64,000 nucleotides of DNA, taken from assembly GCF_900115345.1 (NCBI RefSeq), contig NZ_FOWC01000005.1, forward strand, positions 372,001 to 436,000, written 5' to 3'. Made by a program: the position numbers and the translations under genes. This DNA comes from Amycolatopsis rubida. Lineage in GTDB: Bacteria; Actinomycetota; Actinomycetes; Mycobacteriales; Pseudonocardiaceae. Below are positions 53,999 through 62,800 of the stretch, one piece after another (within the stretch, counting starts at the first letter, position 1; every line of letters starts with the position of its first letter). The notes under the pieces were generated by a model. It saw nothing but the letters and a program-made list of their open reading frames with translations, had not been told where the DNA came from and did no database searches.

Positions 53999-54379
53999 TC
54001 ACCCTACCGGGCTCTGGAGTTCGTAATACGGGTTGTAGAGCACCTTCTGCCCGTCCCGTTCGGCCATCCGGCCGCGAACCTTGACAGTACGGCCGGGCTC
54101 GATGCCGGGAATCCGGCGCCGACCCAACCAGATTAGCGTCACGCCCTGCGTGCCGTCGAACAGCTCCGCCTGCAGCGAGGCGGGCCCGCCGGTCGGCGAC
54201 AGCTCGACGCTGCGCAGTCTGCCGAGCACTGTCACCTCTTCGCCGGACCGGCAGTCGCAGGCGCGCTGCGCGCCTTCGGCACCCGACCTCTCGGACATTT
54301 CGTCGGCGTCGAGGTCTTCGACGTCGCTGGTCAGCTTGCGAACCAACCGGCTGAAGTAGCCGCCGTCCTTGGCGGACAT
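53999..54379 (-). CDS. OB-fold nucleic-acid-binding protein
   Basis: A 126-residue protein. From about residue 45 an OB-fold strand pattern (EEVTVLGRLRSVELSP, then LQAELFDGTQGVTLIWLGRRRIPGI and GRTVKVRGRM) is typical of single-strand or tRNA-binding OB proteins. The N-terminal 40 residues are acidic and helical. Rv2694c-like by order. The actual ligand is unknown. Confidence 0.82.
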   Translation of the reverse strand: MSAKDGGYFSRLVRKLTSDVEDLDADEMSERSGAEGAQRACDCRSGEEVTVLGRLRSVELSPTGGPASLQAELFDGTQGVTLIWLGRRRIPGIEPGRTVKVRGRMAERDGQKVLYNPYYELQSPVG

Positions 54380-54483
54380 GGTGTGCTCCTGTGCTCCGGG
54401 GCCCCCGACTTCGTCCGGCCCGTGCGTGTTCCAGCGTAGCTGCGGTCCCAGTCAGGGAAACGGGTTTGGGGCAAGATCGCAAC

Positions 54484-55191
54484 GTGACGTCCGCAATCCG
54501 TTTCCCGGCCGCTGTCCTCCTGCCCGGTACCGGCTCTGACGAGGTCTTCGTGCGCTCGGTGTTCGGCGGGCCGCTCGCCGCGCTGGGCGTGCCGCTGATC
54601 ACGCCCGCGCCGGGTGCCGGGGACGGTCTCGCGGAAGGGTTTTTGGCCGAGCTGGACCGTCTCGCCGACCGGCACGGGACGCTGCTGGTGGGCGGGATCT
54701 CGTTCGGGGCGCAGCTCGCGGCGGAGTGGGCGGTGGCGAATCCCGGGCTTTGCGGGGGGCTGCTCGCGGCGCTCCCGGCCTGGAACGGGGAATCCGGGCA
54801 AGCACCCGCGGCGCTGGCTGCGACGGTTACCGCGGATCTGGTGGCTGCCGCGGGGGTGGACGGGGCGCTGGCACAGGCCGCGGCGGGGAGTCCGGAGTGG
54901 CTCGCGGAGGAACTGGGCCGGGCTTGGCGGCGGCACGGGGAGGGGCTGGAGGCCGGGTTGCGGGCGGCGGCGGGGAGAGCCGCGCCGGCGTTGGCGGATT
55001 TGCGGGGCGTGGAGGTTCCGGCCGGGGTGGGCGGATGCGCGGATGATCCGGTTCATCCTGCTTCGGTTGCCCGGGAGTGGGCTCGGGCGCTGCCCCGGGG
55101 GAGGTACGGGGAGACGTCGCTGGCCGCGGTGGGGCGGGATCGGGAGGCGTTGGGGAGGGCGACTGTTTTGGCGTTTTTGCGGGCGTTGTGA
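54484..55191 (+). CDS. Alpha/beta-hydrolase-like protein
   Basis: A 235-residue protein with the nucleophile elbow GISFGAQ (GxSxG) near residue 72 and strand LPGTGSDEVFVRSVFGGPL. The acid and base of the triad are probably near D180 and H184 (DDPVHPAS). Rv2695-like by position. Substrate unknown. The region before the GTG lacks a ribosome site and has AAGAT about 10 bases upstream, so a leaderless message is possible. Confidence 0.75.
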   Translation: MTSAIRFPAAVLLPGTGSDEVFVRSVFGGPLAALGVPLITPAPGAGDGLAEGFLAELDRLADRHGTLLVGGISFGAQLAAEWAVANPGLCGGLLAALPAWNGESGQAPAALAATVTADLVAAAGVDGALAQAAAGSPEWLAEELGRAWRRHGEGLEAGLRAAAGRAAPALADLRGVEVPAGVGGCADDPVHPASVAREWARALPRGRYGETSLAAVGRDREALGRATVLAFLRAL

Positions 55192-55254
55192 GGATGCGCC
55201 GAGGAGGCCCTCACGCAATGGTGTCCGTGAGGGCCGCCTGGAGAGCGAAAGCGG

Positions 55255-55920
55255 TCAGCCCTGTTGTTCGGCGATGTGCTGGGCGACCGCGTCGGGGAGG
55301 GTGATGGGGAGCGGGGTGCGCACCGGCATCGGGGAGTTGCCTCGGTCCACGACGGTGCGGCGCACGATCGCCCGCAGTACTTCGGGGGCTTGCGAGGCAG
55401 TGGACTGCGGGCCCGCGATCACGCCGCGCAGCATCCAGCGCGGGCCGTCCACTCCGACGAAGCGCAGGGCTACGTCGCCGACGATCGCGGACAGTTCCAT
55501 GCCCCACTCTCCTCGGCCGATGTTGACCTTCGCGCCGTCCGCGCGGAGCTGGTCGGCGAGTTCGTTGCTCACCTCGCGCCACAGGCCGCCGGACTTCGGG
55601 GCCGCGTAGGCGCTGACGGTGATCTGCCCGGCTTCGGTCACGACGTGCACCGCGCGCACGCCGCCTTCCTCCGGGTCCATTTCGACCTGCACCTGCGAAC
55701 CGTCGGGCACCGGCACGCGCACCGAGCCCAGGTCGATGCGCGGGATGCCGTCTTCTTCGGCTTCGGCGGCGTCGAACGGGCCGTCGGCGGTCTCCGACAG
55801 CTGGTCCTCGGGTTCGAGCGCGTCCTCGGCGCCGTCAGCTTCGGCGTTCTCGCCGCGCTGGGAAGCGACGCCTCCGGTCTCGTCGTCGCCGGACCGGCGC
55901 TTGCGTCCGAAAATCCCCAC
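55255..55920 (-). CDS. DUF3710 protein
   Basis: A 221-residue soluble protein of unknown function, actinobacteria-specific (Rv2696c-like). It starts VGIFGRKRR, has an acidic low-complexity stretch to about residue 55, then the conserved domain with RIDLGSVRVPVPDG and GEWGMELSAIVGDVALRFVGVDGPRWMLRGV. GTG 55920 has GGAAGGAAC upstream and overlaps the dut stop (TAGTG), so it is coupled to dut. Confidence 0.88.
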   Translation of the reverse strand: MGIFGRKRRSGDDETGGVASQRGENAEADGAEDALEPEDQLSETADGPFDAAEAEEDGIPRIDLGSVRVPVPDGSQVQVEMDPEEGGVRAVHVVTEAGQITVSAYAAPKSGGLWREVSNELADQLRADGAKVNIGRGEWGMELSAIVGDVALRFVGVDGPRWMLRGVIAGPQSTASQAPEVLRAIVRRTVVDRGNSPMPVRTPLPITLPDAVAQHIAEQQG

Positions 55921-56423
55921 TATCGTTCCGTTCCTTCCCCGGTGCCCGCGCCGGTGTCTCCGGCGCCGGGTGCCAGTGTGGCGTGCCCGCCGGTCGAGCC
56001 GTAACCTCCCGCGCCGCGTTCGGTCGTCTCGAGTTCGGCGACCTCGACGAACTCCGCGTGCTCCACCCGCTGGACCACCAGCTGCGCGATCCGGTCGCCG
56101 CGCGCCAGCACGATCTTCTCGCGCGGGTCGTGATTGACGAGGCAGACTTTGATCTCGCCGCGATAGCCCGAGTCGATCGTGCCGGGAGTGTTCACCACCG
56201 ACAATCCGACGCGCGCCGCGAGCCCCGAGCGAGGGTGCACGAACCCGGCGTACCCGGCGGGCAGCGCGATCGCGACCCCGGTGCCGACGACCCCGCGTTC
56301 GCCGGGTCCGAGCACGATATCCGAGGTGGTGACGAGATCGGCCCCGGCGTCGCCGGGCCGGGCATAGGCGGGCGGCGGGACTTCGGGGTCGAGCCGCTGG
56401 AGGAGGACCTGAACGCTGGACAC
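55920..56423 (-). CDS. dut: Deoxyuridine 5'-triphosphate nucleotidohydrolase
   Basis: A trimeric dUTPase, 167 residues, that removes dUTP and supplies dUMP. All five motifs are present: [39 protein letters not shown] and [14 protein letters not shown] 56423 starts [17 protein letters not shown] on this strand ends 8 bases before it, pointing to a leaderless message from a promoter shared with the divergent DUF3093 gene. Confidence 0.95.
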   Translation of the reverse strand: MSSVQVLLQRLDPEVPPPAYARPGDAGADLVTTSDIVLGPGERGVVGTGVAIALPAGYAGFVHPRSGLAARVGLSVVNTPGTIDSGYRGEIKVCLVNHDPREKIVLARGDRIAQLVVQRVEHAEFVEVAELETTERGAGGYGSTGGHATLAPGAGDTGAGTGEGTER

Positions 56424-56447
56424 GGGCGGCGAGACTACCCTTGCCGT
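56424..56447. promoter_or_regulatory. 24-bp divergent promoter of dut and the DUF3093 gene
   Basis: The two GTG starts are only 24 bp apart. TACCCT at 56436-56441 (plus) ends 6 bases before one start. TAGTCT on the minus strand (56432-56437) ends 8 bases before the other. The two boxes share two bases. Confidence 0.6.
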
Positions 56448-56930
56448 GTGGCTGACCGCGTGAACACCGCCGCGACGGGCGTCGTCGCACACTCCGAACG
56501 GCTCTACCTGCCGTGGTGGGGCTGGCCCCTGCCGATGGCCGGAGCGATCCTGCTGGGCGTCGAGGTCCACCTGGGCTACCCGTCCATCCCGATGTGGATC
56601 CCGCTCGCGATCGCCGTGCCGGTCATGGCCGCCCTCCTGCTCTCCCTCGGCAGGGCGAAAATCAAGGTCACCAGCGGCGACGACCCCGAACTTTGGGTCG
56701 GCGACGCCCACCTGCCGCTCCGCTACGTCGGCGAGATCACGGTCGTGGAAGGCGACGCCAAACGCCACGCCCTGGGCCGCGACGGCGACCCCGCCGCCTT
56801 CGTCCTGCACCGAGGCTGGGTAGGCCCCGCAGTCCGCATCACCCTGACCGACCCGGCAGACCCCACCCCGTACTGGCTCTTCAGCACCCGCAAACCACAG
56901 CGAGTGGTCGAGTTGCTCCGCAACGCCTGA
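56448..56930 (+). CDS. DUF3093 membrane protein
   Basis: A 160-residue actinobacterial protein (Rv2698-like) of unknown function. Two helices lie near residues 24-42 and 46-66, followed by a cytoplasmic domain of about 90 residues with a beta pattern ([18 protein letters not shown], then [20 protein letters not shown]). Leaderless start as for dut. Its 3' neighbour region holds a direct repeat and a very strong hairpin. Confidence 0.85.
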   Translation: MADRVNTAATGVVAHSERLYLPWWGWPLPMAGAILLGVEVHLGYPSIPMWIPLAIAVPVMAALLLSLGRAKIKVTSGDDPELWVGDAHLPLRYVGEITVVEGDAKRHALGRDGDPAAFVLHRGWVGPAVRITLTDPADPTPYWLFSTRKPQRVVELLRNA

Positions 56931-56984
56931 CCCGCACGCCTCAGGTTTCGTGAGGGAACCCCCCACCCGCAAACCGCCGCCGCT

Positions 56985-57058
56985 GCACCCACCATCAAGG
57001 CACCCAGCCCCTCCCGCCGCAGCCGATGCACCCACCATCGAGGCACCCAGCCCCTCCC
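56985..57058. repeat. 31-bp direct repeat, two copies
   Basis: Copies at 56985-57015 and 57028-57058 (period 43) differ at one base. They begin GCACCCACCATC and end CAGCCCCTCCC, in the 409-bp gap between the DUF3093 and DUF4193 genes. Apart from this and the hairpin at 57085-57141 I see nothing in that gap. Confidence 0.8.
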
Positions 57059-57084
57059 CCGCACCCCGATCCGAAGCCTCCCTG

Positions 57085-57141
57085 CGGTTCGGGGGTGCTT
57101 GTCAAGGCATCTTTCCCGCCTTGACAAGCACCCCCGAACCG
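57085..57141. terminator. 24-bp perfect inverted repeat, probable two-way terminator
   Basis: Arms 57085-57108 and 57118-57141 pair perfectly. They begin CGGTTCGGGGGTG and end GCACCCCCGAACCG, with the 9-base loop ATCTTTCCC. Placed between convergent genes. The arm is far longer than a normal terminator needs. Confidence 0.75.
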
Positions 57142-57339
57142 TCAGCACACTCAACCTTCGGGGTGCCCCACGCGACCACCCGGGCGCAATGTCGCCCCAG
57201 GCGACGAGCCGCCCCCGCCCCCGACACGAGTAAGGGGGCCGGCCACACCGGCCGACCCCCGTGCTTACCCGGTCTTCCCACGACCGCGAAACGCTGTCCC
57301 CGTGAATCTCCCCTGGATCTGCCCTGGAAAATCCCCAGG

Positions 57340-57648
57340 TCAGGCGCAATCGCGGCAGATCAGCCTGCCGCCGTTGTCCTCGGCGAGCCTGCTCCGGTGG
57401 TGCACCAGGAAGCACACCGAGCAGGTGAACTCGTCCGCCTGCTTCGGCACGACCTTCACGGTCATGTCTTCCCCGGAGAGCCCGGAAAGGTCCGCGCCGG
57501 GAAGTTCGAAGTTCTCCGCGGTCGCGTCCTCGTCGACGTCGACGACGCCGGACTGGTTCTCGTTCCGCCGGGCCTTCAGCTCCTCCAACGAGTCTTCGGC
57601 CAGCTCGTCGGCTTCGCTGCGGCGCGGAGCGTCGTAGTCGGTAGCCAT
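57340..57648 (-). CDS. DUF4193 zinc-binding protein
   Basis: A 102-residue acidic protein (Rv2699c-like). The C-terminus carries a zinc ribbon: CSVC near residue 77 and CRDC near 99. The first half is helical and charged (RRSEADELAEDSLEELKARR). Family function unknown. In actinobacteria it is highly conserved near sigA. ATG 57648 is chosen; GTG 57660 would add four residues. Confidence 0.88.
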   Translation of the reverse strand: MATDYDAPRRSEADELAEDSLEELKARRNENQSGVVDVDEDATAENFELPGADLSGLSGEDMTVKVVPKQADEFTCSVCFLVHHRSRLAEDNGGRLICRDCA

Positions 57649-58157
57649 GGTGTCCCTCACCCCTGCGATTCAGCGTGTCGTCCTGCACCGGTTCCGGAGG
57701 CGCCCGATACCGGTCGTGCCGCTGGTCAACGTTCCAGCGCCCCTGTTTGTGCCCGGCCCGCGAGTGACCCAGGTCTCAGCCTGGCGGGCCTCGTTCTGCG
57801 GCCGGAGCCCGGGAAGGGTAGCTCACCGCCGGGCGCGCCTCGCACCGAGTCGGACATTGCCGCTCCAGCGTCACCCGGGAGGGGGAACGCGCAGGTGAGA
57901 CGCCTGTCCTCCGTTCGGGTTGCCCCGCCGTCGTAAACATCACCTCGCCGCCGAGCCCGCTTGCCCGCGCGGAGCCGTCCGTGGTGCGATCGCCCCGGAG
58001 GGGCATTACGCGGAACGGGTGAAGGTGACCCGCGACACCGCGCGCCGCGAACAGCGCCTAGGCTCACCGGCTACCACGCCGGTGCGTACGCTGGCGGTTA
58101 CCGCGAGGCGCGGCGGGGCGACCGCGGCCGGTTCTGCGAGGGGAAGGGACGGGGCAG
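57649..58157. other. Intergenic region between the divergent DUF4193 and cei genes
   Basis: A gap of 509 bp. It must hold the promoters of both genes. I see no convincing conserved boxes, only GC-rich sequence and short frames without ribosome sites. No RNA gene is recognisable. Confidence 0.4.
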
Positions 58158-58841
58158 GTGGCGTCGGGGAACGGGGCGGGTAACCGTGGTGCGCGGCCTT
58201 ATCGCAAGCACCGTCCGCTGCCCGCGTTGATCGTGATCGGCGTGCTCGCGCTCGGCGCGGTGTTCGTCTGGGTCAACGCCGTGGTCGGCCGCGGCGACAT
58301 CGACGAGGCGGTGCGCTGCAGCCCGGAGCCCAAGGCGCCGCCGGGAATCACCTACACGTCAGTCCCGCACAACGGCTTGGACGACCGTTCGCCGATGCCC
58401 CCGGACAAGGTCGCGCTGAAGGTGCTCAACGCCAGCAGCACGCGCGGGCAGGGCAGCATCGCCACCAACGCGCTGCGCGAACTCGGCTTCACCGCGATCG
58501 GCGATCCCGGCAACGACCCGGCCTACCCGAAGGGCGACGCGCGCTGCCGCGGCCAGATCCGGTACGGCGACAACGGCGCCGCCGCGGCCCGCACGGTCAG
58601 CCTGGTGGTCCCCTGCGCGGAGCTGGTCCACGACACCCGCAAGGACGCCAGTGTCGACCTGGCCACCGGCAAGCTCTTCACCGACGTCCAGCCGCGGCCC
58701 GAGGCGGTCACGGTCCTCAAGCAGCTCACCGCCTGGTCGCAGGCGCACCAGGGCGGCGGCAGCAGCGAGCAGTCCGCAGGCCCCGGCGCGCCGGTGATCG
58801 ATCAGACGCTCCTGGCCTCGGCGCGCTCCGTCACCTGCTGA
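58158..58841 (+). CDS. cei: Cell envelope integrity protein Cei (LytR C-terminal domain)
   Basis: A 227-residue membrane-anchored envelope protein (Rv2700-like). A basic N-terminus, one helix at residues about 22-43 (LPALIVIGVLALGAVFVWV), then an exported LytR_C-type domain with VALKVLNASSTRGQGSIATNALRELGF. Two Cys (near residues 53 and 126) and two more near 154 and the C-terminus could form disulfides outside the membrane. In M. tuberculosis, Cei is needed for envelope integrity and virulence (recalled). GTG start after GGGGCAG. Confidence 0.85.
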   Translation: MASGNGAGNRGARPYRKHRPLPALIVIGVLALGAVFVWVNAVVGRGDIDEAVRCSPEPKAPPGITYTSVPHNGLDDRSPMPPDKVALKVLNASSTRGQGSIATNALRELGFTAIGDPGNDPAYPKGDARCRGQIRYGDNGAAAARTVSLVVPCAELVHDTRKDASVDLATGKLFTDVQPRPEAVTVLKQLTAWSQAHQGGGSSEQSAGPGAPVIDQTLLASARSVTC

Positions 58842-58845
58842 CCCC

Positions 58846-58873
58846 CTCGGGAGTGCTGATCAGCACTCCCGAG
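58846..58873. terminator. 28-bp perfect palindrome between cei and suhB
   Basis: CTCGGGAGTGCTGA is followed directly by its reverse complement, without a loop, exactly between the convergent stop codons (58841 and 58879). Likely a shared terminator. Confidence 0.65.
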
Positions 58874-58878
58874 CCAGT

Positions 58879-59706
58879 TCACACCTCCGCCGCGCCTCCC
58901 TCGGCCAACGCCGCGCGCAGTTCCGCCGCGATCCCCGGTGACGCCGCGAACGTCGCGTCCTCTCCCAGATCCGCCGCTTCGCCCGGCAGCAGCACCGTCG
59001 CGCCCGCCTCCCGCGCGATCAGCGCTCCGGCCGCCCAGTCCCAGCGGTGCAGACCGTGCTCGAAGTACCCGTCCAGCCACCCCGCCGCGACCGCGCACAG
59101 GTCCAGCGAAGCCGCGCCCCGGCGGCGGATGTCGCGCACCTGCCCGACCAGATCCGCGGTCAGCCTGCCCTGCCGGACCCGGCGGTCCCGCGCGTAGGAG
59201 AACCCCATCCCGACGAGCGCCAGGTCCAGCCGGTCCGCCGCGGACACCGACAGCCGGTCGCCGCCGAGCCACGCACCGCCGCCGCGGACGGCCGTCCAGC
59301 GCCGGCCGCTCACCGGCTCCACGACCGCTCCCGCGACCGACACCCCGTCGATCTGCGCCGCGATCGACACCGCGAAGGCCGGCAGCCCGTAGAGGAAGTT
59401 GACGGTCCCGTCGATCGGGTCGACCACCCAGGTGACCCCGCCGCCGAGCGCTCCCCCGCCCTCCTCGCCGAGCACCGGTTCCCCGGGCCGGATCCGCTCC
59501 AGCCGGGCGCGGACCAGTTCCTCCGACTCCCGGTCCACCGCCGTCACCACGTCGGTCTCCGCCGACTTCGTGTCCACCGCGACCTCGCCGCCGGACCGCA
59601 TCCGCACCCACGCCGTCCGGACCAGGTGCGCGGCCTCGACCGCGATCTGCTCGGCGGTGTTCTTCAGGTCGTTCGGCATCGCCTCGTCAACTCCCACGCC
59701 CGCCAT
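58879..59706 (-). CDS. suhB: Inositol-1-monophosphatase family protein
   Basis: A 275-residue Mg-dependent phosphatase of the IMPase family. It hydrolyses inositol phosphate or related sugar phosphates and supplies inositol for mycothiol and phosphatidylinositol. The motifs are intact: [20 protein letters not shown] and [19 protein letters not shown] 59706 is used; an internal start near MPNDLKN is possible. It is divergent from ppgK with 64 bases between starts. Confidence 0.92.
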   Translation of the reverse strand: MAGVGVDEAMPNDLKNTAEQIAVEAAHLVRTAWVRMRSGGEVAVDTKSAETDVVTAVDRESEELVRARLERIRPGEPVLGEEGGGALGGGVTWVVDPIDGTVNFLYGLPAFAVSIAAQIDGVSVAGAVVEPVSGRRWTAVRGGGAWLGGDRLSVSAADRLDLALVGMGFSYARDRRVRQGRLTADLVGQVRDIRRRGAASLDLCAVAAGWLDGYFEHGLHRWDWAAGALIAREAGATVLLPGEAADLGEDATFAASPGIAAELRAALAEGGAAEV

Positions 59707-59770
59707 GTCACCACATCCGGTTAAAGTCTCCGCAGCAGACTTCTGAATCGTGCGAGAAGGGACCACGTCA

Positions 59771-60532
59771 GTGACGGCGACCCGAGGTTTCGGAATCGAC
59801 ATCGGCGGCAGCGGGATCAAAGGCGCGCTGGTCGATTTGGAACAGGGACAGCTCATCGGGGACCGGCACCGGATCGAAACGCCGCAGCCGTCGACGCCGG
59901 ACGCGGTGGCGGACGTCGTCGCCGAGATCGTCCGGGCGGCGGAGTGGGACGGCCCGGTCGGCGTGACGCTTCCCGCGGTGGTCAAGAGGGGCACCGCGCA
60001 CACCGCGGCCAACATCGACCACAAGTGGATCGGCACGGACGCCGAGACGCTCTTCGCGAAGCGGCTCGGCAAGAGCGTCGAGGAGGTCACGATGCTCAAC
60101 GACGCCGACGCCGCGGGCCTCGCCGAAATCCGCTTCGGCGACGCGGCCGCGCGCACCGGCGTGACCGCGCTGCTCACCTTCGGCACCGGCATCGGCAGCG
60201 CGCTGTTCCACGACGGCAAGCTCGTGCCCAACACCGAATTCGGCCATCTGGAGGTCGACGGCCACGACGCGGAAAAACGCGCCGCCGCTTCGGTGAAGGA
60301 CAACGAGGGCCTGTCCTATCCGCAGTGGGCCAAGCGGGTGCACCGGTACCTCTCGGTGCTGGAGAACCTGATCTGGCCGGACCTGTTCATCGTCGGCGGC
60401 GGCGTCAGCAAGAAGGCCGAGAAGTGGGTGCCGCTGCTGGACATCCGCACGCCGGTGGCCGTCGCGTCGCTGCAGAACAACGCGGGCATCGTCGGGGCCG
60501 CCGCGGCCGCCGCGGAGGGCGCCGGGCACTGA
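59771..60532 (+). CDS. ppgK: Polyphosphate glucokinase
   Basis: A 253-residue ROK-family kinase that phosphorylates glucose with polyphosphate (or ATP). The phosphate-binding loop [17 protein letters not shown] is near residues 8-24. The catalytic Asp is in [12 protein letters not shown], and [13 protein letters not shown] and [15 protein letters not shown] are also present. GTG 59771 has AAGGGA 8 bases upstream; GTG 59750 is an alternative. Conserved neighbour of suhB and sigA. Confidence 0.93.
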   Translation: MTATRGFGIDIGGSGIKGALVDLEQGQLIGDRHRIETPQPSTPDAVADVVAEIVRAAEWDGPVGVTLPAVVKRGTAHTAANIDHKWIGTDAETLFAKRLGKSVEEVTMLNDADAAGLAEIRFGDAAARTGVTALLTFGTGIGSALFHDGKLVPNTEFGHLEVDGHDAEKRAAASVKDNEGLSYPQWAKRVHRYLSVLENLIWPDLFIVGGGVSKKAEKWVPLLDIRTPVAVASLQNNAGIVGAAAAAAEGAGH

Positions 60533-60536
60533 GCGG

Positions 60537-60562
60537 CCGGTCCGCGCCGGGTCTCGGACCGG
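60537..60562 (+). terminator. Weak hairpin after ppgK
   Basis: Arms CCGGTCCG (60537-60544) and CGGACCGG (60555-60562) lie just after the ppgK stop. No T run, so termination is uncertain. Confidence 0.4.
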
Positions 60563-60628
60563 TCGCCGCGAGGCGCCGGGAAGGGGGCCGGAGGGTGATC
60601 GCTTCGCGACGCAGTGGGCCGGCGTCGT

Positions 60629-60634
60629 TACAAT
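60629..60634 (+). promoter_or_regulatory. -10 candidate for sigA
   Basis: TACAAT, a near-perfect -10 box, 120 bases before the sigA start in the 222-bp gap after ppgK. No good -35 box is seen at the expected distance. Confidence 0.45.
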
Positions 60635-60754
60635 GGAACACGGCGCAGGAGCTGCGGAGGCAAAACCGCAGGCCGAGGCGTGTTCCCCGAATGTGAGGCA
60701 GCTGAGGTGGCGACATCTCGGCTCGTCATGATCGACCGCTGCGAAAGGGCGTAA

Positions 60755-62185
60755 GTGGCAGCCGCAAGAACCGCAACCCGAAGCGGGACGAAGACAGCGA
60801 CCGAAGCCGGCGAGCCGGCCGACGAGGCAGCCACCGGAGCGGCGAAGTCCCCGGCGCGCAAGACCGCCGCGAAGACGGCGGGCGCGAAGAAGACTCCGGC
60901 CAAGAAGGCTCCGGCGAAGAAGGCCGCCGCGAAGGGTCCGAAGACCGACGACGGCGATCCCGACGGCCCGGTCGACCTCGACGAGGCCGAACTCGACAGC
61001 CCGGACCTGTCCGATCTCGAAGAGGTCGAGGTCGACGTCGTCGACGAGACGGTCAACGACGCGTCCGACGACGAGGAGGACGACGACTCCGAGGACGAGG
61101 CCGAAGCGAGCGAGGGGGCCGCGGGCGCCGCGACGTCCACCGCCGCCCGCCGCCGCGCGACCGCCGCCGAGAAGGGCGGCAAGTCCTCGGACAACCCGGA
61201 CTTCGTGTGGGACGAGGAGGAGTCCGAGGCGCTGCGCCAGGCGCGCAAGGACGCCGAGCTCACCGCGTCGGCCGACTCGGTCCGCGCCTACCTCAAGCAG
61301 ATCGGCAAGGTCGCGCTGCTGAACGCCGAGGAGGAGGTGGAGCTCGCCAAGCGGATCGAGGCGGGGCTCTACGCCGCCGAGCGCGTGCGCACCGCCGAGG
61401 AGGAGGGCGAGAAGCTCGTCACCCAGATGCGCCGCGACCTCAAGTGGATCGTGCGCGACGGCGAGCGGGCCAAGAACCACCTGCTGGAGGCGAACCTCCG
61501 GCTCGTGGTGTCGCTGGCCAAGCGCTACACCGGCCGCGGCATGGCGTTCCTGGACCTGATCCAGGAGGGCAACCTCGGCCTGATCCGCGCGGTGGAGAAG
61601 TTCGACTACACCAAGGGCTACAAGTTCTCCACGTACGCCACGTGGTGGATCCGCCAGGCGATCACCCGCGCGATGGCCGACCAGGCGCGCACCATCCGCA
61701 TCCCGGTGCACATGGTCGAGGTCATCAACAAGCTCGGCCGCATACAGCGCGAACTCCTCCAGGACCTCGGCCGCGAGCCGACGCCCGAGGAGCTCGCCAA
61801 GGAAATGGACATCTCGCCGGAGAAGGTCCTGGAGATCCAGCAGTACGCGCGCGAGCCGATCTCGCTGGACCAGACCATCGGCGACGAGGGCGATTCGCAG
61901 CTCGGCGACTTCATCGAAGACTCCGAGGCGGTCGTCGCGGTCGACGCGGTGTCGTTCACGCTGCTGCAGGACCAGCTCCAGTCGGTGCTGCAGACGCTGT
62001 CCGAGCGCGAGGCGGGCGTGGTCCGGCTGCGCTTCGGCCTCACCGACGGCCAGCCGCGCACCCTCGACGAGATCGGCCAGGTCTACGGAGTCACGCGCGA
62101 GCGGATCCGGCAGATCGAGTCGAAGACGATGTCGAAGCTGCGCCACCCGTCGCGTTCGCAGGTGCTGCGCGACTACCTGGACTGA
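60755..62185 (+). CDS. sigA: Primary RNA polymerase sigma factor (SigA/HrdB/RpoD)
   Basis: A 476-residue principal sigma factor. The first 80 residues are a Lys/Ala-rich extension ([17 protein letters not shown]), then an acidic stretch to about 125. Region 1.2 starts [21 protein letters not shown]. Regions 2.1-2.4 include [19 protein letters not shown] and [20 protein letters not shown]. Region 4 has [17 protein letters not shown] and the helix-turn-helix [23 protein letters not shown] 60755 is in frame with all of this. A clear terminator follows. Confidence 0.95.
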   Translation: MAAARTATRSGTKTATEAGEPADEAATGAAKSPARKTAAKTAGAKKTPAKKAPAKKAAAKGPKTDDGDPDGPVDLDEAELDSPDLSDLEEVEVDVVDETVNDASDDEEDDDSEDEAEASEGAAGAATSTAARRRATAAEKGGKSSDNPDFVWDEEESEALRQARKDAELTASADSVRAYLKQIGKVALLNAEEEVELAKRIEAGLYAAERVRTAEEEGEKLVTQMRRDLKWIVRDGERAKNHLLEANLRLVVSLAKRYTGRGMAFLDLIQEGNLGLIRAVEKFDYTKGYKFSTYATWWIRQAITRAMADQARTIRIPVHMVEVINKLGRIQRELLQDLGREPTPEELAKEMDISPEKVLEIQQYAREPISLDQTIGDEGDSQLGDFIEDSEAVVAVDAVSFTLLQDQLQSVLQTLSEREAGVVRLRFGLTDGQPRTLDEIGQVYGVTRERIRQIESKTMSKLRHPSRSQVLRDYLD

Positions 62186-62203
62186 GCTTCTCCGGTTCCC
62201 GCG

Positions 62204-62241
62204 AGAAACCCCGCCCCGCACTCCGCGGCGGCGGGGTTTCT
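62204..62241 (+). terminator. Terminator after sigA
   Basis: Arms AGAAACCCCGCC (62204-62215) and GGCGGGGTTTCT (62230-62241), followed by GCGTTTT, 18 bases after the stop. Confidence 0.85.
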
Positions 62242-62800
62242 GCGTTTTACCGACAACGACGCCCGCGGCATCGGCCCGGCATTTCCGCGAAATCCTTCCT
62301 TCGTCTGACCACAGTGGACGCCGGCCAGTCCGGAAAACTCGGAGACACCGGGTCCCGATGCGAATTACGCTGCGCCGCAAGAGTAATTCGCGCAGTGCGT
62401 CGCGGCGGGCGAACGTGCATCCGAACGTGCGGCTCGCGGAGCCTCGGAGCGGCGAGCGTCGCGCACGTGTCCGTTTCCCGTTCACAACCGTTCACCCGGA
62501 ACCCCGGAACCGTTCCGGAACACTCATCGCCGGTGCACGGTCGCGCACCCACCGCGACACTGGGACCCGGGCAAGGGGCTAAAGTCGGTTGTTCTCCCCC
62601 CGAACGCGAAAATCGTGATTGTTTGGTTGCCTGAAAACGAAGATCGCACCGGCTGATCGCCATTAGGCTGCGCCCACAACGAGCGTCAGTATTGGAAGGC
62701 AGCACCGCCCAGTGTTTTCGACGAAAACTCAATCGCGAGCGAGCCAGGGATGCCCGGCGGCGCGGAGCGGATCCTCCGGCCCCGGTGAAGCGAGGCAACT
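62242..62800. other. Intergenic region before the ABC transporter
   Basis: A gap of 559 bp between sigA and the permease gene. It contains an inverted repeat GCGAATTAC / GTAATTCGC at 62360-62368 and 62383-62391 (14-base loop), AT-rich for this DNA and possibly an operator. The stretch 62600-62720 is also AT-richer and probably holds the promoter (TAGGCT near 62665). No gene or RNA is supported. Confidence 0.45.

Noticed and set aside
57950-58230. Small Arg-rich frames before cei
   Set aside because: Overlapping frames without ribosome sites in the cei upstream region; no sign of selection for protein.
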